This document shows positions 12,601 through 24,164 of a stretch of DNA of 64,000 bases, in pieces. The notes below the pieces were generated by a model, which was not told where the DNA came from, did not search any database, and saw only the letters and a list, made by a program, of their open reading frames with translations. Source of the DNA: Rhodosporidiobolus odoratus. Lineage: Eukaryota > Basidiomycota > Microbotryomycetes > Sporidiobolales > Sporidiobolaceae. The stretch is taken from positions 496,001 through 560,000 of the forward strand of contig JAOANU010000017.1 in assembly GCA_034387635.1 (NCBI GenBank), in the 5' to 3' direction. Position 1 is the first letter of the stretch; each line of letters starts with the position of its first letter. Both the position numbers and the translations under genes were made by a program.

Positions 12601-13230
12601 CGGAGAGAGCACCGTGGGTGAGAGTGGAGTTGGCACCTCGGGAGGGGAACGGGAAGGAAGGGAAAGAAGGGAGGGAGGGGGTGTGAACTGTGGGTAGGGA
12701 AGGAAAGGAAGGCAGCGAGTCGAGCAGGGCGTGGAGGGTCGTGTTCTGCAGATTATCGGGGGACACCAGAGCGCGAGGAGGAGAGCGGCGCAGAGATGGA
12801 CCAGGCGAGCGGAGGTGCAACCAGGGGTCAGCTTGAGCAAAGAGCGGAGGAGAGCTGAACGGAGGGACACAAGCGGGCGTACCTCACGATGGTCGGGGGG
12901 TGCAATGGTGTAGGCCCTGAGAGGTTCCGGTTCGGCCGTGTACCATTTGTTGCCCGCGTCGGTTGTAGGAGCATCTGGTGGTGTTGGAGTGCGGGCTCGA
13001 GACGATCCTGCAGGTTCAGTGTCCCTTCTGAGTGCCTTCGGTAAAGGCAGGTGATCTTTGAGTGAGTTCTTGCGAGACGAGAGGGTGCGCCTGACTTTGG
13101 TGAGGAGAGAGGGAGATGAAGGAGTTGAAGCCGAGGTTGAAGTCGAAGCGGAGGCAAGAGGAGGAGGAGGAGGAGGCGGTGAGGATAGTTCGGTGGGTGC
13201 TCCGGCTGTTAGAGGTGACATTCTCGGCAT
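9655..13230 (-). CDS. LCAT-like alpha/beta hydrolase (putative lipase/acyltransferase)
   Basis: Six exons on the minus strand, 13230-12888, 12831-12138, 12019-11761, 11681-10302, 10169-9864 and 9705-9655, encode 1010 residues. The first 200 residues are Pro/Ser-rich. The fold then starts with NVIMLGGFRGSVLRDA and the RRVWATLRIGFGIRK segment, followed by FHSFGYDWRRSLELSS. The nucleophile elbow AHS-MGG spans the intron at 11682-11760, so the serine sits right at a splice junction. A long Ser/Pro/Glu-rich insertion of some 300 residues interrupts the fold. Later come GYDRLLWGEGDGIVLFE, the acid region of LCAT-type enzymes, and QNGHVSLLGDLDGV with the probable catalytic histidine. The final 17 codons come from an exon placed after a 158-nt intron. 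The closest known group is lecithin:cholesterol acyltransferase/lipase-like proteins; the substrate is unknown. Confidence 0.8.
9736..9768. repeat. Short tandem repeat, unit of 8 bp, about 4 copies
   Basis: The octamer AACAGGCG repeats about four times head to tail. It lies inside the last intron (9706-9863) of the hydrolase gene, which may explain why that intron is longer than most here. It is a candidate length-variable site. Confidence 0.85.
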
Positions 13231-13694
13231 ATTTCAAGTGTTGATAGCATCCAGGCAAATCAACAAAGTGGGAGAGACGAGCAGGACACGAGTAAGTTGC
13301 AGCAGTAAGCGGCGACTCGGAGCCACTTCCGCACTTCCGTGGATCCGTCAGCCCGAAGTAGCGCGTGAACTTCGGCATCTCGGAACCCCGCATCTTTGTT
13401 CTCAAACGATCGTACGTACTGTGCGCAAGGCGAGCAGAGCTGGAGAGTAGCAGGCAGAGTGAGGGCAGGCAGCGATTCAAGGAGAGAGAGGATCGCTCAG
13501 AGAAGCGGGTGCACACCACGTGCACGCATCGACCCGCGTAACGGAAAGCTGCACAGGGGGGACTCGCAACTCGACTACTGCCAAACAAACCCGCGTCTCC
13601 CTCACTCTGCAACACTCGACTGCTCACACTCTCGCTTGATACCCACAGCCAACTGAGCAGTCACCACTGACTCGCCTCTCTCCTGTCGAGCACC
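13231..13694. promoter_or_regulatory. Divergent promoter region, 464 nt
   Basis: Separates the hydrolase gene (-) from the coiled-coil protein gene (+), so it must carry both promoters and leaders. No TATA element or conserved motif stands out. Antisense open frames here are GC-driven and not supported. Confidence 0.5.
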
Positions 13695-16600
13695 ATGCTC
13701 TCTTCCCTCAGCGGATCAATCTCAACTTACTTTGCCAAACCCACTCAATCCCACACCGACTCGAATCAGCACGCACAAGCCGATGGACCGCAACACGCTC
13801 TCGCTGCATCACATCCCGGTAGCTCATCTTCAGCTTCGTGGCGCTCAAACACCTCGCACTGACCTCGTCTCGTTCAACATTCGTCCCAGCCTCACCGTCC
13901 TCCGACTTCCCGACCACCCCAGAGCACGACACGGATGACACTCGCAACGCTCCCTACACCCCCAACTCGCTCGCTGGATCAGGCAACCAAACCATGACGT
14001 CGCTCCTCTCAGCCCACCCTCGTTTTTCAGTCTTTCGCAAGAGCGCCAGCCACCAACAGCTCTTCGGTCGAGCAAGCGCAGCAGATGAGAGCCCGTTGGG
14101 AGCGCACAGGCGCAACGACGCGAGCGACAGGGAACAAGGAGGAGCACTCCCCGAAGAAGAGATGGAAACCCTCGCTTCCCCTCGCCAAACCAAGACTCCG
14201 CCCCCTTCACAAGACAACAGCCAGGAACGAGCAAACTCGTCGTCCGACTCGAGCTTCCATCTCTCGCTCGACGGCGGCGACATGCCTTCCCTCAACTTTG
14301 GCGACCATTCCTCCCTTTCCCTCTCGCCTTCGGGCTCACCCGCCCACTCGCCCTCTTCGGTCTCTCCCTCCTCTAGGGCCTCTCGAGCGCTCTGTCCCTC
14401 TCCCTGTGCCTCCCCGCCGTCGGGCGCCTCGGCCTACGCCCCTCACACCCCTTCTCCTCTCGCACACTCGTCTTCACCTCATTCCCCATCGTCCTCCTCA
14501 TCAACGTCGCCCACGCGGCCCCTCTCCTACTCGCAAACAGGCAGCGTCCGCCTGATCCCCGACTCCCCTCCCGTTCAACGCACCCCGGCGCGCTCGTCCT
14601 CAACCTCCATCTCTCGCTCGCAAACGACCTTCACTCCCTCCACCTCTTCCACCTGTACCTCCTCACGCTCCCACTCTCGTTCACACTCTCGATCTCGCTC
14701 GTCCTCGGGCGACGACGAGGAGAAAAAGAAGATGAGGTCCTCAGGTCCAGTTCAAAGGGTTCAATTCTCCCCCCTCTCGCTATGTCCCTCTCCGCTCTTG
14801 AACGCGCCGACAATGCCTCCCCCCCCCCCCCTCCTCCTCCTTCAATCGAGTTCTCTCCTCCTCCTCATTCGTCGACTTCTGCTCTCGAGGGTACTCTGAT
14901 AGCGGCGGGGAGAGGTGGGGAAGGGTTGAGGACTAGGGGAATCTTGAGAATGCCGAGAACGCCGGGGACGGGGAGGAGCGTCAGGTTTAGTGCTAGTACG
15001 GCAGAGAGAGTCGGGGTTGCGACGGGGGGTGACGCTTCTGATCTCGACACTGCTGCTGGTGGGACAGATGGATGGCAAGAGGAGGCGGAGCAGGAGCAGG
15101 ACGAAGAGGTGGCAGAGTCTTCCCCTTCTGTTCATCTTGGTTCGAGGTCGAGGTATTCGGTCAAGGAGGATCATTCCGTCGACGTCGACGAGCACAGAGG
15201 GGGACAAGTCCAGGGGCAGGTCAAACCGGAAGAAGAAGAAGATGGAGATCGCGACTCGTCCGCAGTCAAATCCACCCTCCTCAGTCGATTGCAACAAATC
15301 GCTCCTCCGTCACCCGAGGTCGCTCGAGTCTTTCCTCCCTCTTCTCACAGTACTGTCATCGAGCAGGAAGAAGTAGAAGATCCCTCGGTCTCTTCTACCA
15401 CCACCTTGATCGCCGCTACCGCCCTACCCAATCCTCAGACGCACTCTCTGACACAGTCGCACATGTTGTTCGACGAATCCAACCCCTTCCTCCATCTCCA
15501 CTCGATTTCTACGACTGCCGACCCATCCGCCGTGCAAGCGTCGGTAACTGCTCCGTCAACTTCGACTCTGTCAGATTCGACCTCGATGGCGACGTCGACT
15601 TCGGCATCGGTCATGCTCGTTGATGCTTCCCTCCCCGTCGTCTTTGAGCACGAAGGCACTACCGCCGGCGGAGCAGGAGCTGGACTCGGATTCGGATCTG
15701 GGTACGGGTTCGGAGGCGATTCGTTTGCTCAAGTCAGTCATTTAAGGGAGGAGCCTTCTTCTTCCAATCTACCCCTTCCGCTGCGGCAGCGGTGGGTGCT
15801 TGAGGGGATTGAGGAAGAAGAAGGGGAGGGACAGTCTGCGTCAAGGCAGTTGGTGCAACAGCAGGAGCAGGGAGTCGAGGAGGGATTGACGACTGCAGAG
15901 ACAGAGACAGAGACGCCCCGCCGACCTTCCCGTCCGGTTCTTGTTACGACCTCACGGCCATCAACGTCCATCTCACCTACCTCGGAGCCGCTGAGAGCAA
16001 GCGATCTATCCTCCCTCGCTTCCTCCTCCTCCTCCACGGCCTCGGCATCGTCTTCGTCTTCGCAGGCCTTTTCTCATGAACCAACTTTGTTACCCGTTCC
16101 GACTCTTACTGGTGCTGCCGTCACGCCCACCCCCATCTCGCCGCCCCCGTCAGCAAGATCTATCTCACCTTCTCCTCCGGCATATACTCCTCAACCTCAA
16201 CCTCAACTTGAAACCCAGCTTGCGTCTCAACCTTCTGACCCTCCCGCCTCTCTTACCTCGTCAACCACCTCGGTCTCAGCCTCCAGCAGTATCATCACCG
16301 GGAGTACCCCAGGTGCGAATGGAGGCATGTCCTTCTACCGTCGATTCATGGCTGCTCGGGCTTCTGCTTCCTCCTCGTCCTCTTCCTCCGCTTCTGGAGG
16401 ATCTGGGGAAGATGAGGAAAGGGCCAGAGGGAGTCAAAGTGCGAGGGAGGAATGGGAGAGGTTGGAGAGGGGGGAGAAGAGTAGTCCCCGTGAGAGGGAG
16501 AGGGAGAAGGGGGAGCTTTCCTCGTCTTCTTCTTCGGAACTGCAGTCGAGGTGGAGCGGTAAGGGTATCGAGTCGCAAGAGCTGGTAGAGAAGGAGGAGG

Positions 16601-19600
16601 AGGAAGAACTCGTGGTGATAGAGGGGGAGCTTGAGGGGGAGAGTAGGTACTACACTCCGAGACGTGCGGGCGGGGGTGAGATGGAGGACGAAGAGAGTGA
16701 GATTCGAGTTGTTCAGCGTGCCGGGGATGAAGAGGAGGAAGATGCGTTGCGAGATGAGGATGAGGGGCAGAGTTCGATCGATGATGGGCTGGGGAGGGGG
16801 ACGTTCTTGAGTCCGATCGTTGAGGTGGTGCGTCTACTCCGCTTCGCCCCCTCTCTCCGGTCTGTATTGACTCGCCTTCTCCCTGCTTTGGCGTTCCTTC
16901 ACGTCTGATGCTCGTCGTGGACATCCTCGTGCAGTCCGAACCCGAATCCAATGCCAACACACCGTTTGATTCGACCGCCGCGTCTTCCCACACTCGCCGA
17001 CCGCGTTCCCATTCTCGCTCTTCCGCCCCGCTTCCTCCTCAACCTTCCTTCGCAGCCGGCCTTCACTCGTCTCTCTCGTCCCTCCCCGCCGCACCTCCCG
17101 CAACCTCCTCCCGCCTTCCGCCCCCAGCAACCCCCTCTCGCTCCCGCACAACCGCCGCGCCCTCGACCCCCCTCTCCGCCTCGAAAATCCCTCGTCCCCG
17201 AAACCCAATCACTCCCTCCCAGAACCCTTTCCTCCTACAGCTCGCGCGCCTCCCTGGCGCTCATACCGATCCCAGTAATGCCGGCGGGCAAAAACCGGGC
17301 CACAAAGCCGCCTCTCTGCTCTCTGATCTTTTCACGGCCCAATCGGAACAACTCGCGACCTCGCATTCTCAACGATTCATCCTGAGCAGCTTGGTGACGA
17401 ATCTGCAGAACGAGGTAGAGGGGAAGGAGAGGATGGTGGAGAATTTGAAGAGGCAGGTGGAGGAGGCTCGGGAGGCCCAGGGGGAGTTTGAGATGTTGGC
17501 TGGGGAGTGGGAGAAGAGGTTCAAGGCGCTCTCGTCTTCTTCCTGTCCCTCTTCCGCTGCTTCGTTCACCGACGACTCCACCTCTTCTTCGTCAGCAACG
17601 ACCTCGGCGCGACACGAGCGGAAGAAACTCGAAGCCCTCGAAGAGACGGTTCAACTCTTGGCTGACGAACTCGAAACCCGCGTTCATGAAGATCGATCCC
17701 ACCGTAGAGCTCTTGAAGCAGAGTTGGATCGAGCTAGGAATGAGACGGGAATTAGAGAGAGGGAGAAGAGGGATTTGGAGATTCGGTTGAGGCATGAGAG
17801 GGGGGTCAGGGAGGGGGTTGAGGATCGACTTGGGAGGGTTGAGGTGGAGAGGGAGGAGAAGAGGAGGGAGGTGGAGGTGGTTAGAGCGGGGTGGGAGAGG
17901 GAAGTTAGGGAGAGGGATGGGGTGGTGGGCCGGTTGAGGGAGGAGGTTGAGGCGTTGAGAGCTTTGGGAGGAGGAGGCCGAGAAGGAGAGGGGAGGACGG
18001 GCCGGGACATGGAGACGATGGAGAGGGAGCTTGAACGACGAGTTGCGGACGCGCTTGAAGCGGCGACTTCGGAGACCCACTCGCTCAAGTTCGACCTTCA
18101 AGAACGGGATTCGACACTGGCGACCCTCCGAAACCAACTCCAGCAACAGGCGGAAGAGATCAATGCGCTCCGACGCAAGGTTGGAGAGGAGCGGACTCAG
18201 GCGGAGGTGGTGGTGACTGAACTTACTGAGGCGTTGAGGGTCAAGGAGGATGATCTGGTCAGGGTAGAGGAGGCATACGGGGCGACGCAGGAGGAGGTCG
18301 AAGAGCTGTTCGGCAGGATAGAGGAAGGAGAGCGAGAGAGGGACCGATTGATTGACGTTCTGCGAAGCACGGAGGGTCGCGTCGCGCAACAAACGGAGGA
18401 GCACGCCACTTCGCTCACCAGAATCGCCGACCTTGAAGACCGCGTCTCCCGCCAGGGAGCCGAGCTGAAAGGGAAGGACGCTGCGCTGGACGCAGTTAGG
18501 CGCGAAGCAGAGCAGCAGAGGAAGGACGCGGGTGATGTCCTCGAGAAGCGGGACCGGGTCTTGGCTGAGGCTGAAAAGGTCAGGTATAGGGTTGAGCGGG
18601 AGCGGGATGCGCTCAAGAAGGAGGCGGACAAGTCGAGCGAGGTGGTGAATAAGTTGCGACGAGAGTCGGCGGACCGGGAGGGTGCGTCTTCTCTCCCTTG
18701 TTTTCATTCGCTCGGGTCCTTTGCTCCGCAGGGCGTTACGCTGAACCTTGTGCACTCTTCGCCATGCAGTCAAGATCACGAAGCTCAAGAAGCGCGCGGC
18801 GGAGCTCGAGGAAGACATTTTTGGGTTGAATATTGCGCTCGATGTGCGCTTTCTCTATCGGCTCCCTTCGCCCACTACGCCTGCTGACAGATGTGTACAT
18901 CGCTACCTACTTCGATGCGGCTTTGTTGCCCCCTTTGCCATTGTACAGGCTAAACAACAAGAAGCCTCTCACTGGAAGCGCCAATTAACGCACCTCAAGC
19001 ACGAGCGAGATCGTACCGCCACCACCTCGCTCGGCGACTCCGTCACCTCCGCAGCGCCACCTACTGTCTCCCGAACCGCCTTTGCTCCCATCTCAGCTAC
19101 TTCCACCTCGACCGTCCGTCGTTCAACCTCGTCGACCTCTCTCTCCCTGTCAAAGTCCAAGCCTTTCAAGACACACTCGATCACTCCCCATCCGAGTGAG
19201 AAGACGGCGTCGCGACCATATCGAACGCAAGCCAAAGCCGAGGCCCATCGAGGAGTAGGAGGTGGACGAACTTCGATCGCTCGTCGTACCCCCATCGCTA
19301 CCTCCAGTGCCACCGAGACAGAGACGGAAACGGAAACGGAACCTGAGCAAGAACCAGAAGAGGGTGCAATCGGAGTCTTCTCGCAGGACCTCACCCTCCC
19401 CCCGGCGGATCATGAAAAAACTCCTTCGCGAGCTCCCGCTTCTTTGACAACCGCAGGGTCGAAGCGGTCCTCCTCTACGTCGATGACGGCGGCGGGCGTA
19501 GGGCTAGAAATCAGGAGCCGGTCTTCGGCGTCAGGGCTGGGGATGGGATTGGGGAGGAGGAACTCGAACTCGAGTTTGAGTTTGCAGTCGAGGGAGAAGG

Positions 19601-19659
19601 AGAACGATCCGATGGCGGCGGCCGGAGCCGGAAGACGGAGAGAGGCGGTTTTGGCTTAG
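13695..19659 (+). CDS. Large disordered and coiled-coil protein
   Basis: Exons are 13695-13818, 13890-16827, 16935-18681, 18770-18843 and 18949-19659, about 1865 residues. The first half is Ser/Pro/Glu-rich and probably unstructured. It holds a short basic segment, RGILRMPRTPGTGRSVRFSA, whose VRFS resembles a PP1-docking RVxF motif (inference). From about 17370 to 18840 it is a near-continuous coiled coil (for example LVTNLQNEVEGKERMVENLKRQ and KITKLKKRAAELEEDI). The C-terminal tail is again Ser/Thr-rich. I do not recognise the family; the layout recalls cytoskeletal, spindle-pole or polarity scaffolds. One caveat: the frame changes at a 13-C run (14819-14831) inside exon 2, with no usable intron there. 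Either the assembly has an indel or the gene carries a frameshift. Confidence 0.7.
14819..14831. other. 13-bp poly-C tract at a reading-frame change
   Basis: Upstream, the coding frame runs SGPVQRVQFSPLSL into proline codons. Downstream, the convincing frame is PPPSIEFSPPPHSSTSALEG. Joining them needs one more C or two fewer. This looks like a homopolymer length error or a real polymorphism. Confidence 0.6.
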
Positions 19660-20071
19660 GCTGTAACATAAGGGAAGGAGGGGCGGTCGGGCGGAAACCA
19701 CGGGCAGAGCAGTTTGTATCTTCGCACTTTCTTCGGAGTAAATAGCTCTCTTTCGTATTTTCAATTTATGGTACTGTGTCGCCAGTTCAAATCGTTGACC
19801 TAGGTTGGCCACGCAAAGCAGCTGCGCGGAAGGTGAACACGTAGCAAGCGATAGATACGGGCACTTCGATACACGAATCTCGTTGTAGCTGTTCGACTGG
19901 ATGTCGCTAGTAGGGGAATAGGGAGAAGGAGAAGGGCACATAGACTAGAGAACGAAAAGAACAGGAAAGGAGAAAGAAAGAAGAAAAAAACTGAACTACA
20001 CGACAACCGTCTCCTTGACGAGGGGTTCATCCTGCTTCATCCCACTCGACCTGTGGTACTCCCGAGCTTCC
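19660..20071. other. Convergent 3' intergenic region
   Basis: 412 nt between the stop of the coiled-coil gene (+) and the stop of SYP1 (-). The minus strand has a T-rich tract (A-rich on +) near 19964-19990. No gene or RNA was recognised. Confidence 0.45.
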
Positions 20072-23000
20072 TCAAGCACAAAGGTATTTCCCTCCCACCG
20101 TCTCCCTCCTAACCTCCCTAACTTCTTCCTCCTCTTTTCCCTCCCCCTCGCCCCCACTCAAGCCCCTACCAACAACCTCAACCTCAACCTCCCCAATCGT
20201 CCTGCCCCTAACCCTCCACCCAACATTCACGGCTTGAGGCGTGACCACTCCCTCTCCACTGGTCGTGAGTGAGGCCAGAAGTTTCCCCTCCGCCCCCGCC
20301 GCCGATCCCGATGCCGATGCAGATGTGGGAGAAAGTGTTCCCAGATCAAACACGACCCCGTTTCCTTCCTTGGACAACGTGGCCGTGTGGTCAGGTTTGC
20401 ATTGAAACCCAACCACCTCCCCACCACTGACCGAAACTTGAACTTGAACCTCTTCCAACTGTCCTACTTCGACTTCTCCGAAAGGTCCTTCGTTTGAGGT
20501 CAAGAGGAGGGGACTGGACGAGTTTAGAGAATAGGAGAGAATGGCACGAGCTAGGGAGGGCGAGGTGCGCCAGACTGGTTTGAGGGTGAGGGGGAGAATC
20601 GAGGTGGAGGTGGAGGTGGAGGAGGGGAGGGCAAGAGAGTACTTTAGGATAGGGACGGTTTGACCCGAGAGAGCCGAGAGAGCGGGAAGGAGAGTGTATT
20701 CTCCCAAAGTGGTGGAGTTCGACGTCGAGGTCGAGGTCGAAGTTGAGGCGATGTAAGTCGAATTAGGGGCGATCTTGTCTGCTCTTTCCAACCCTTTTAG
20801 GCGGATCTTGAGACCTCCTTTCTCCTCCTCCTCCTCCTTTTCCCCCTCAGGTTGAGTCGAGGACCGGTCGCCATCTCCCGATCGACGAGGCCGGTAAGAA
20901 GCATTAACCTCGCCAACAATCATAACCCTCCCGACCTCACCAGCTTTCATCAAGACATTAACCGTCTCCCTCACTTCAATCCTCAAACCAGGGGTAGTCT
21001 CAGCGGCGAAAGGATCAACTCGGTGAGGTTGACCTGCGTGACGGGATTGGGAGTTACCGAGGACCGATGAGGAGGAAGGGGAGAGAAGGGAGGATGAGAC
21101 GGAGAGGACGCTCTGAGGTTTACCGGGGGCGGGACCTGAGGGGGTAACGGCGGTGAAGGCTGGGGTGGTGGGTGAGAAGCCGGAGCCAGGCGGTGAGGCG
21201 GGAACGGCGGTGAGAGCAGGCGGAGGAGTCGACGCAAATGCGGGGGCGGTGGCGGGAGGGGGAGGAGGTGCACGACGATGTTGCTGCTGCTGCTGCTGAA
21301 CGACAGCGAGTGGGACATCATCCTCACTAACCATACTATCCGACCTCTCCAACCCATTCCTCTCCTCCTTCGGAGCCTCCAACAATGTCGAAGAAGGCGA
21401 AGGCGAGTACAAGGTGTTTCTGAGGGCTCCACCACTTTCACTCCTCCTTCCCCTGGCCGTTCCACGCCTGTTCAACCCTCCTCCGCCTCCGGCTCCGGCG
21501 GCTGACGGTGGGGCACCGAGAGAGTTCTTGACTGCTTCGAGAGCGGCTAGGCGGGATTGTTCGGATTCTTGACTGACGAGCGGCGGGGAGGAAGGAGCAG
21601 CGAAGGAGGGAAGGGTGGGAAGAGGGGAAATGGACAGTTTGGGAATGACGGTGGACGAGGAGATCCTACGAATACCCGAGGAGCGTCAGAACCCTTCTCC
21701 CACTCGGGCTTCGAGACTGGTTGCCGGAAACAACTTACGGCTCGTCCTCTTCGTCCATCAGGTTCCCTCCCGCAGTAGCCTCGATAGGTCGATCGTACCC
21801 CTCGGGCGGGATCGAGAACCCTTCAGCATCCACCGCTCCCGCTCCTCCCCCATTGCCGGCAGGTTCCGCACTCAACTGACTAGCGAAAACCGCTCCCCCT
21901 CCCCCTCCTCCTCCTCCTCCTCCAGCCGTTAGAGAAGGTGAAGCCGGAATCCCATGTCCCTCCGACGAAGAGGAAAAGCTAGGCATCTTTGATTGACGCC
22001 TAAAGAGTGATCCTGCCCCAGAAGGCATGAGACTCTTTCGCTTGTTGGTCGATTCCGGCTGAAGCGGGGCGGCCAAACCTCCCAGTCCCATTCCGGCACT
22101 CCCGTTGCCGTTGCCGGTGCCGTTGCTGAAGAGATCGTTCCCAGCGTCACCGTACGTGAGGCTTGAAGCACCCGTGTCTCGCCTTTCCATCCTAGTACCA
22201 GGCGCGGCAGACGACGAGGGATTGTGCGAAGAAGAAGGAACAGGAGGAGGCACATCGGACGCTGTCGACGCAAAGTTGGCATACTTGGCCGAATTGGGAA
22301 TCGACGAGGAACGGTAACGAGATTTATTGCTACCATTTCCACCGTTGTTGTTGTTGGAAGAAGAGGAAGAGCTGAGGAACGAAGAGAGTTTGCTCCCTAG
22401 ACCGGATTTTTCTTTGACGGAGCGGGTGTCGTCGACGGAGGGGATGGGGAGGGGTGCAGCGACGGGGGGTGGTGGGCGAGCTGCCAACGCCAGGAAGGCA
22501 CAGAGTCGTGAAGAGTAAGCTCGTTGACTGAGCGCCTAGTAGAAAAGGGAAGAAGGGAGGAAGAACAGAGAATCTCACGCACAAACAGTTCTCGACCTGT
22601 CAACATTGACCGTCGAAGCCGCAGCCGAAGGGGCGATACTGGCGCTCCTAGTACTAGCCGCATCACTGTGTTGACCTCCTCCCGCTTGCGAGGAAGAAGC
22701 GGCGGTGTCCTGCCTCTCCCTCCTCGACGCTCCCGCGCCGCCACCCCCACCATTAGCGATACTATCCGTCTCTGGCTCTCCAAACTCGCCCACACTGGCG
22801 AGTCCACTTCCGTTTGACCTGCCGAGATGAGGCGATGATGCAACTGCGCCTCCGCCGAGTCTCTGACCCTCCCTCAACGCCCACTCTTCACACTCTGCAC
22901 TCTCGTCGACCCCGAGGACTTGGACCAACAACCTCTCGCCCATTTCCATCCTTTCTCGCCCTAGATCCGACGTGGCGGTTCCGCAGCGGATCAGGGCTTC

Positions 23001-23768
23001 TTTGAGAAAGGTCGAGTGGTGCAGGTCGAGGGATTGGGAGAGGGTCAGGAATTGAGGGAGTTGGGAGGTGAGAGAGGAGAGGAGGGTGGACTGGGAGGAT
23101 TGGAGAGTGAGGAGTTTGGAGGACGGCTTGGAGGAGCGGGTAGACTTGGCCTGGGCCTGCGTTGCGCGTAGTGCGCAGAGGGAAGAGCGGGTCAGAACGT
23201 GACGGGAAGGGAAAGGGGAGGAACGCACCTTTGACACCTTTTCCTGGACGCTCTCGACTTCCTTGACGGTCCCGGCCAACTCTCTGTCGGTAGCGTTCCA
23301 CCTGCTCCACTCTGCGGTGCCCAAACTGTCCCTCAACGACCTTTCGACCTCGTCGCCCACCTTTTTCTTCCAACTCTCGTGCACTTTGGCCACTTGGGCG
23401 ATCTCGCCCTCGAGAGTCCTCCTGACCCCCGCCCAAGCGCCCCCCATCTGCTGATCGGCCATTCTCATGTCGATGCCCAAGCCGGCCAACTCTCTAAAGA
23501 CGGTATCCTTGGTCTGTCCATGCAACCTGGACGAGAGTTTGTGAAGTGACTTGATGTAGTTTTCTTCGAGGGTGAGGCGTTCTGTGAAGTAGGTTGAGAG
23601 GTCTTGGGTGAGGGACCGGGAGAGGGTCAGTCGGAGCGAGGTGGTGTGGAAGGTTTGGGTGGGGGAGGTGGACGGGAGCGAGGTGGCGTAGAGGGTCGGG
23701 TTGGCTGACATGGTCGAGACTGGCTTGGTGCGAGGCAGGGGTAGGGGGCCAGGGGACGAGGACGGCAA
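20072..23768 (-). CDS. SYP1: Muniscin endocytic adaptor Syp1/FCHo-like (F-BAR plus mu-homology domain)
   Basis: Four exons on minus, 23768-23229, 23156-22579, 22527-21739 and 21665-20072, encode 1166 residues. An in-frame second ATG at 23711 (MSANPTLYATSL) may be the true start. Residues about 25-300 form an F-BAR domain (ERLTLEENYIKSLHKLSSR, AWAGVRRTLEGEIAQVAKVH, AECEEWALREGQRLGGG). A long Ser/Gly-rich disordered linker follows. The last 330 residues form a mu-homology domain: TPGLRIEVRETVNVLMKAGE, LKIRLKGLERADKIAPN, VGWRVRGRTIGEVEVEVVGR, ending GGKYLCA. This F-BAR-linker-muHD order is diagnostic of muniscins, which bind PI(4,5)P2 membranes and cargo and help start clathrin-coated pits. Size and order match fungal Syp1 well. 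Confidence 0.92.
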
Positions 23769-24164
23769 GTTGGCCGATGGAAAGCTAGAAGCTAGGCGTC
23801 ACTGAATTGTTGATGACCCAATGCGGGCTGACTGACTTGGGTAGCGAGGTTGGGTGGGGTCAGGTTGTTGTGCGCGCTGCAGTGTGCACCCTCGAGTGAG
23901 AAAACTGACTCGGCTGACTCGCAGCGATGCAAACCGTGAGAGGTACAGTCACTTGAGAGCAACTTGAAGACCCACCGACCCTCCTCGCTTGATGAGTTTA
24001 CATAGACAGGTCACAGAGATGTACGACTACGTAATGATACGCCATTGATGGTACCGATAGCCACCCAAGCTGGGCTAAGAGAGGTTTTCTTACAGTAATT
24101 CGAGGTCTCACTGCAACGAGTTCCTGCACTGCTCCGCTTTCTCGTCGCCGTCTCTCATCTGGCT
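23769..24164. promoter_or_regulatory. Divergent promoter region, 396 nt
   Basis: Separates SYP1 (-) and the TAF8 gene (+). It must hold both promoters. No specific element could be defined. Confidence 0.5.

Noticed and set aside
13016..13627. 203-codon minus-strand open frame
   Set aside because: It covers the divergent promoter and exon 1 of the hydrolase gene in another frame and has no family features.
16346..16993. 215-codon minus-strand open frame opposite the coiled-coil gene
   Set aside because: Pro/Ser/Arg-rich mirror of a Ser/Glu-rich coding strand; a composition shadow.
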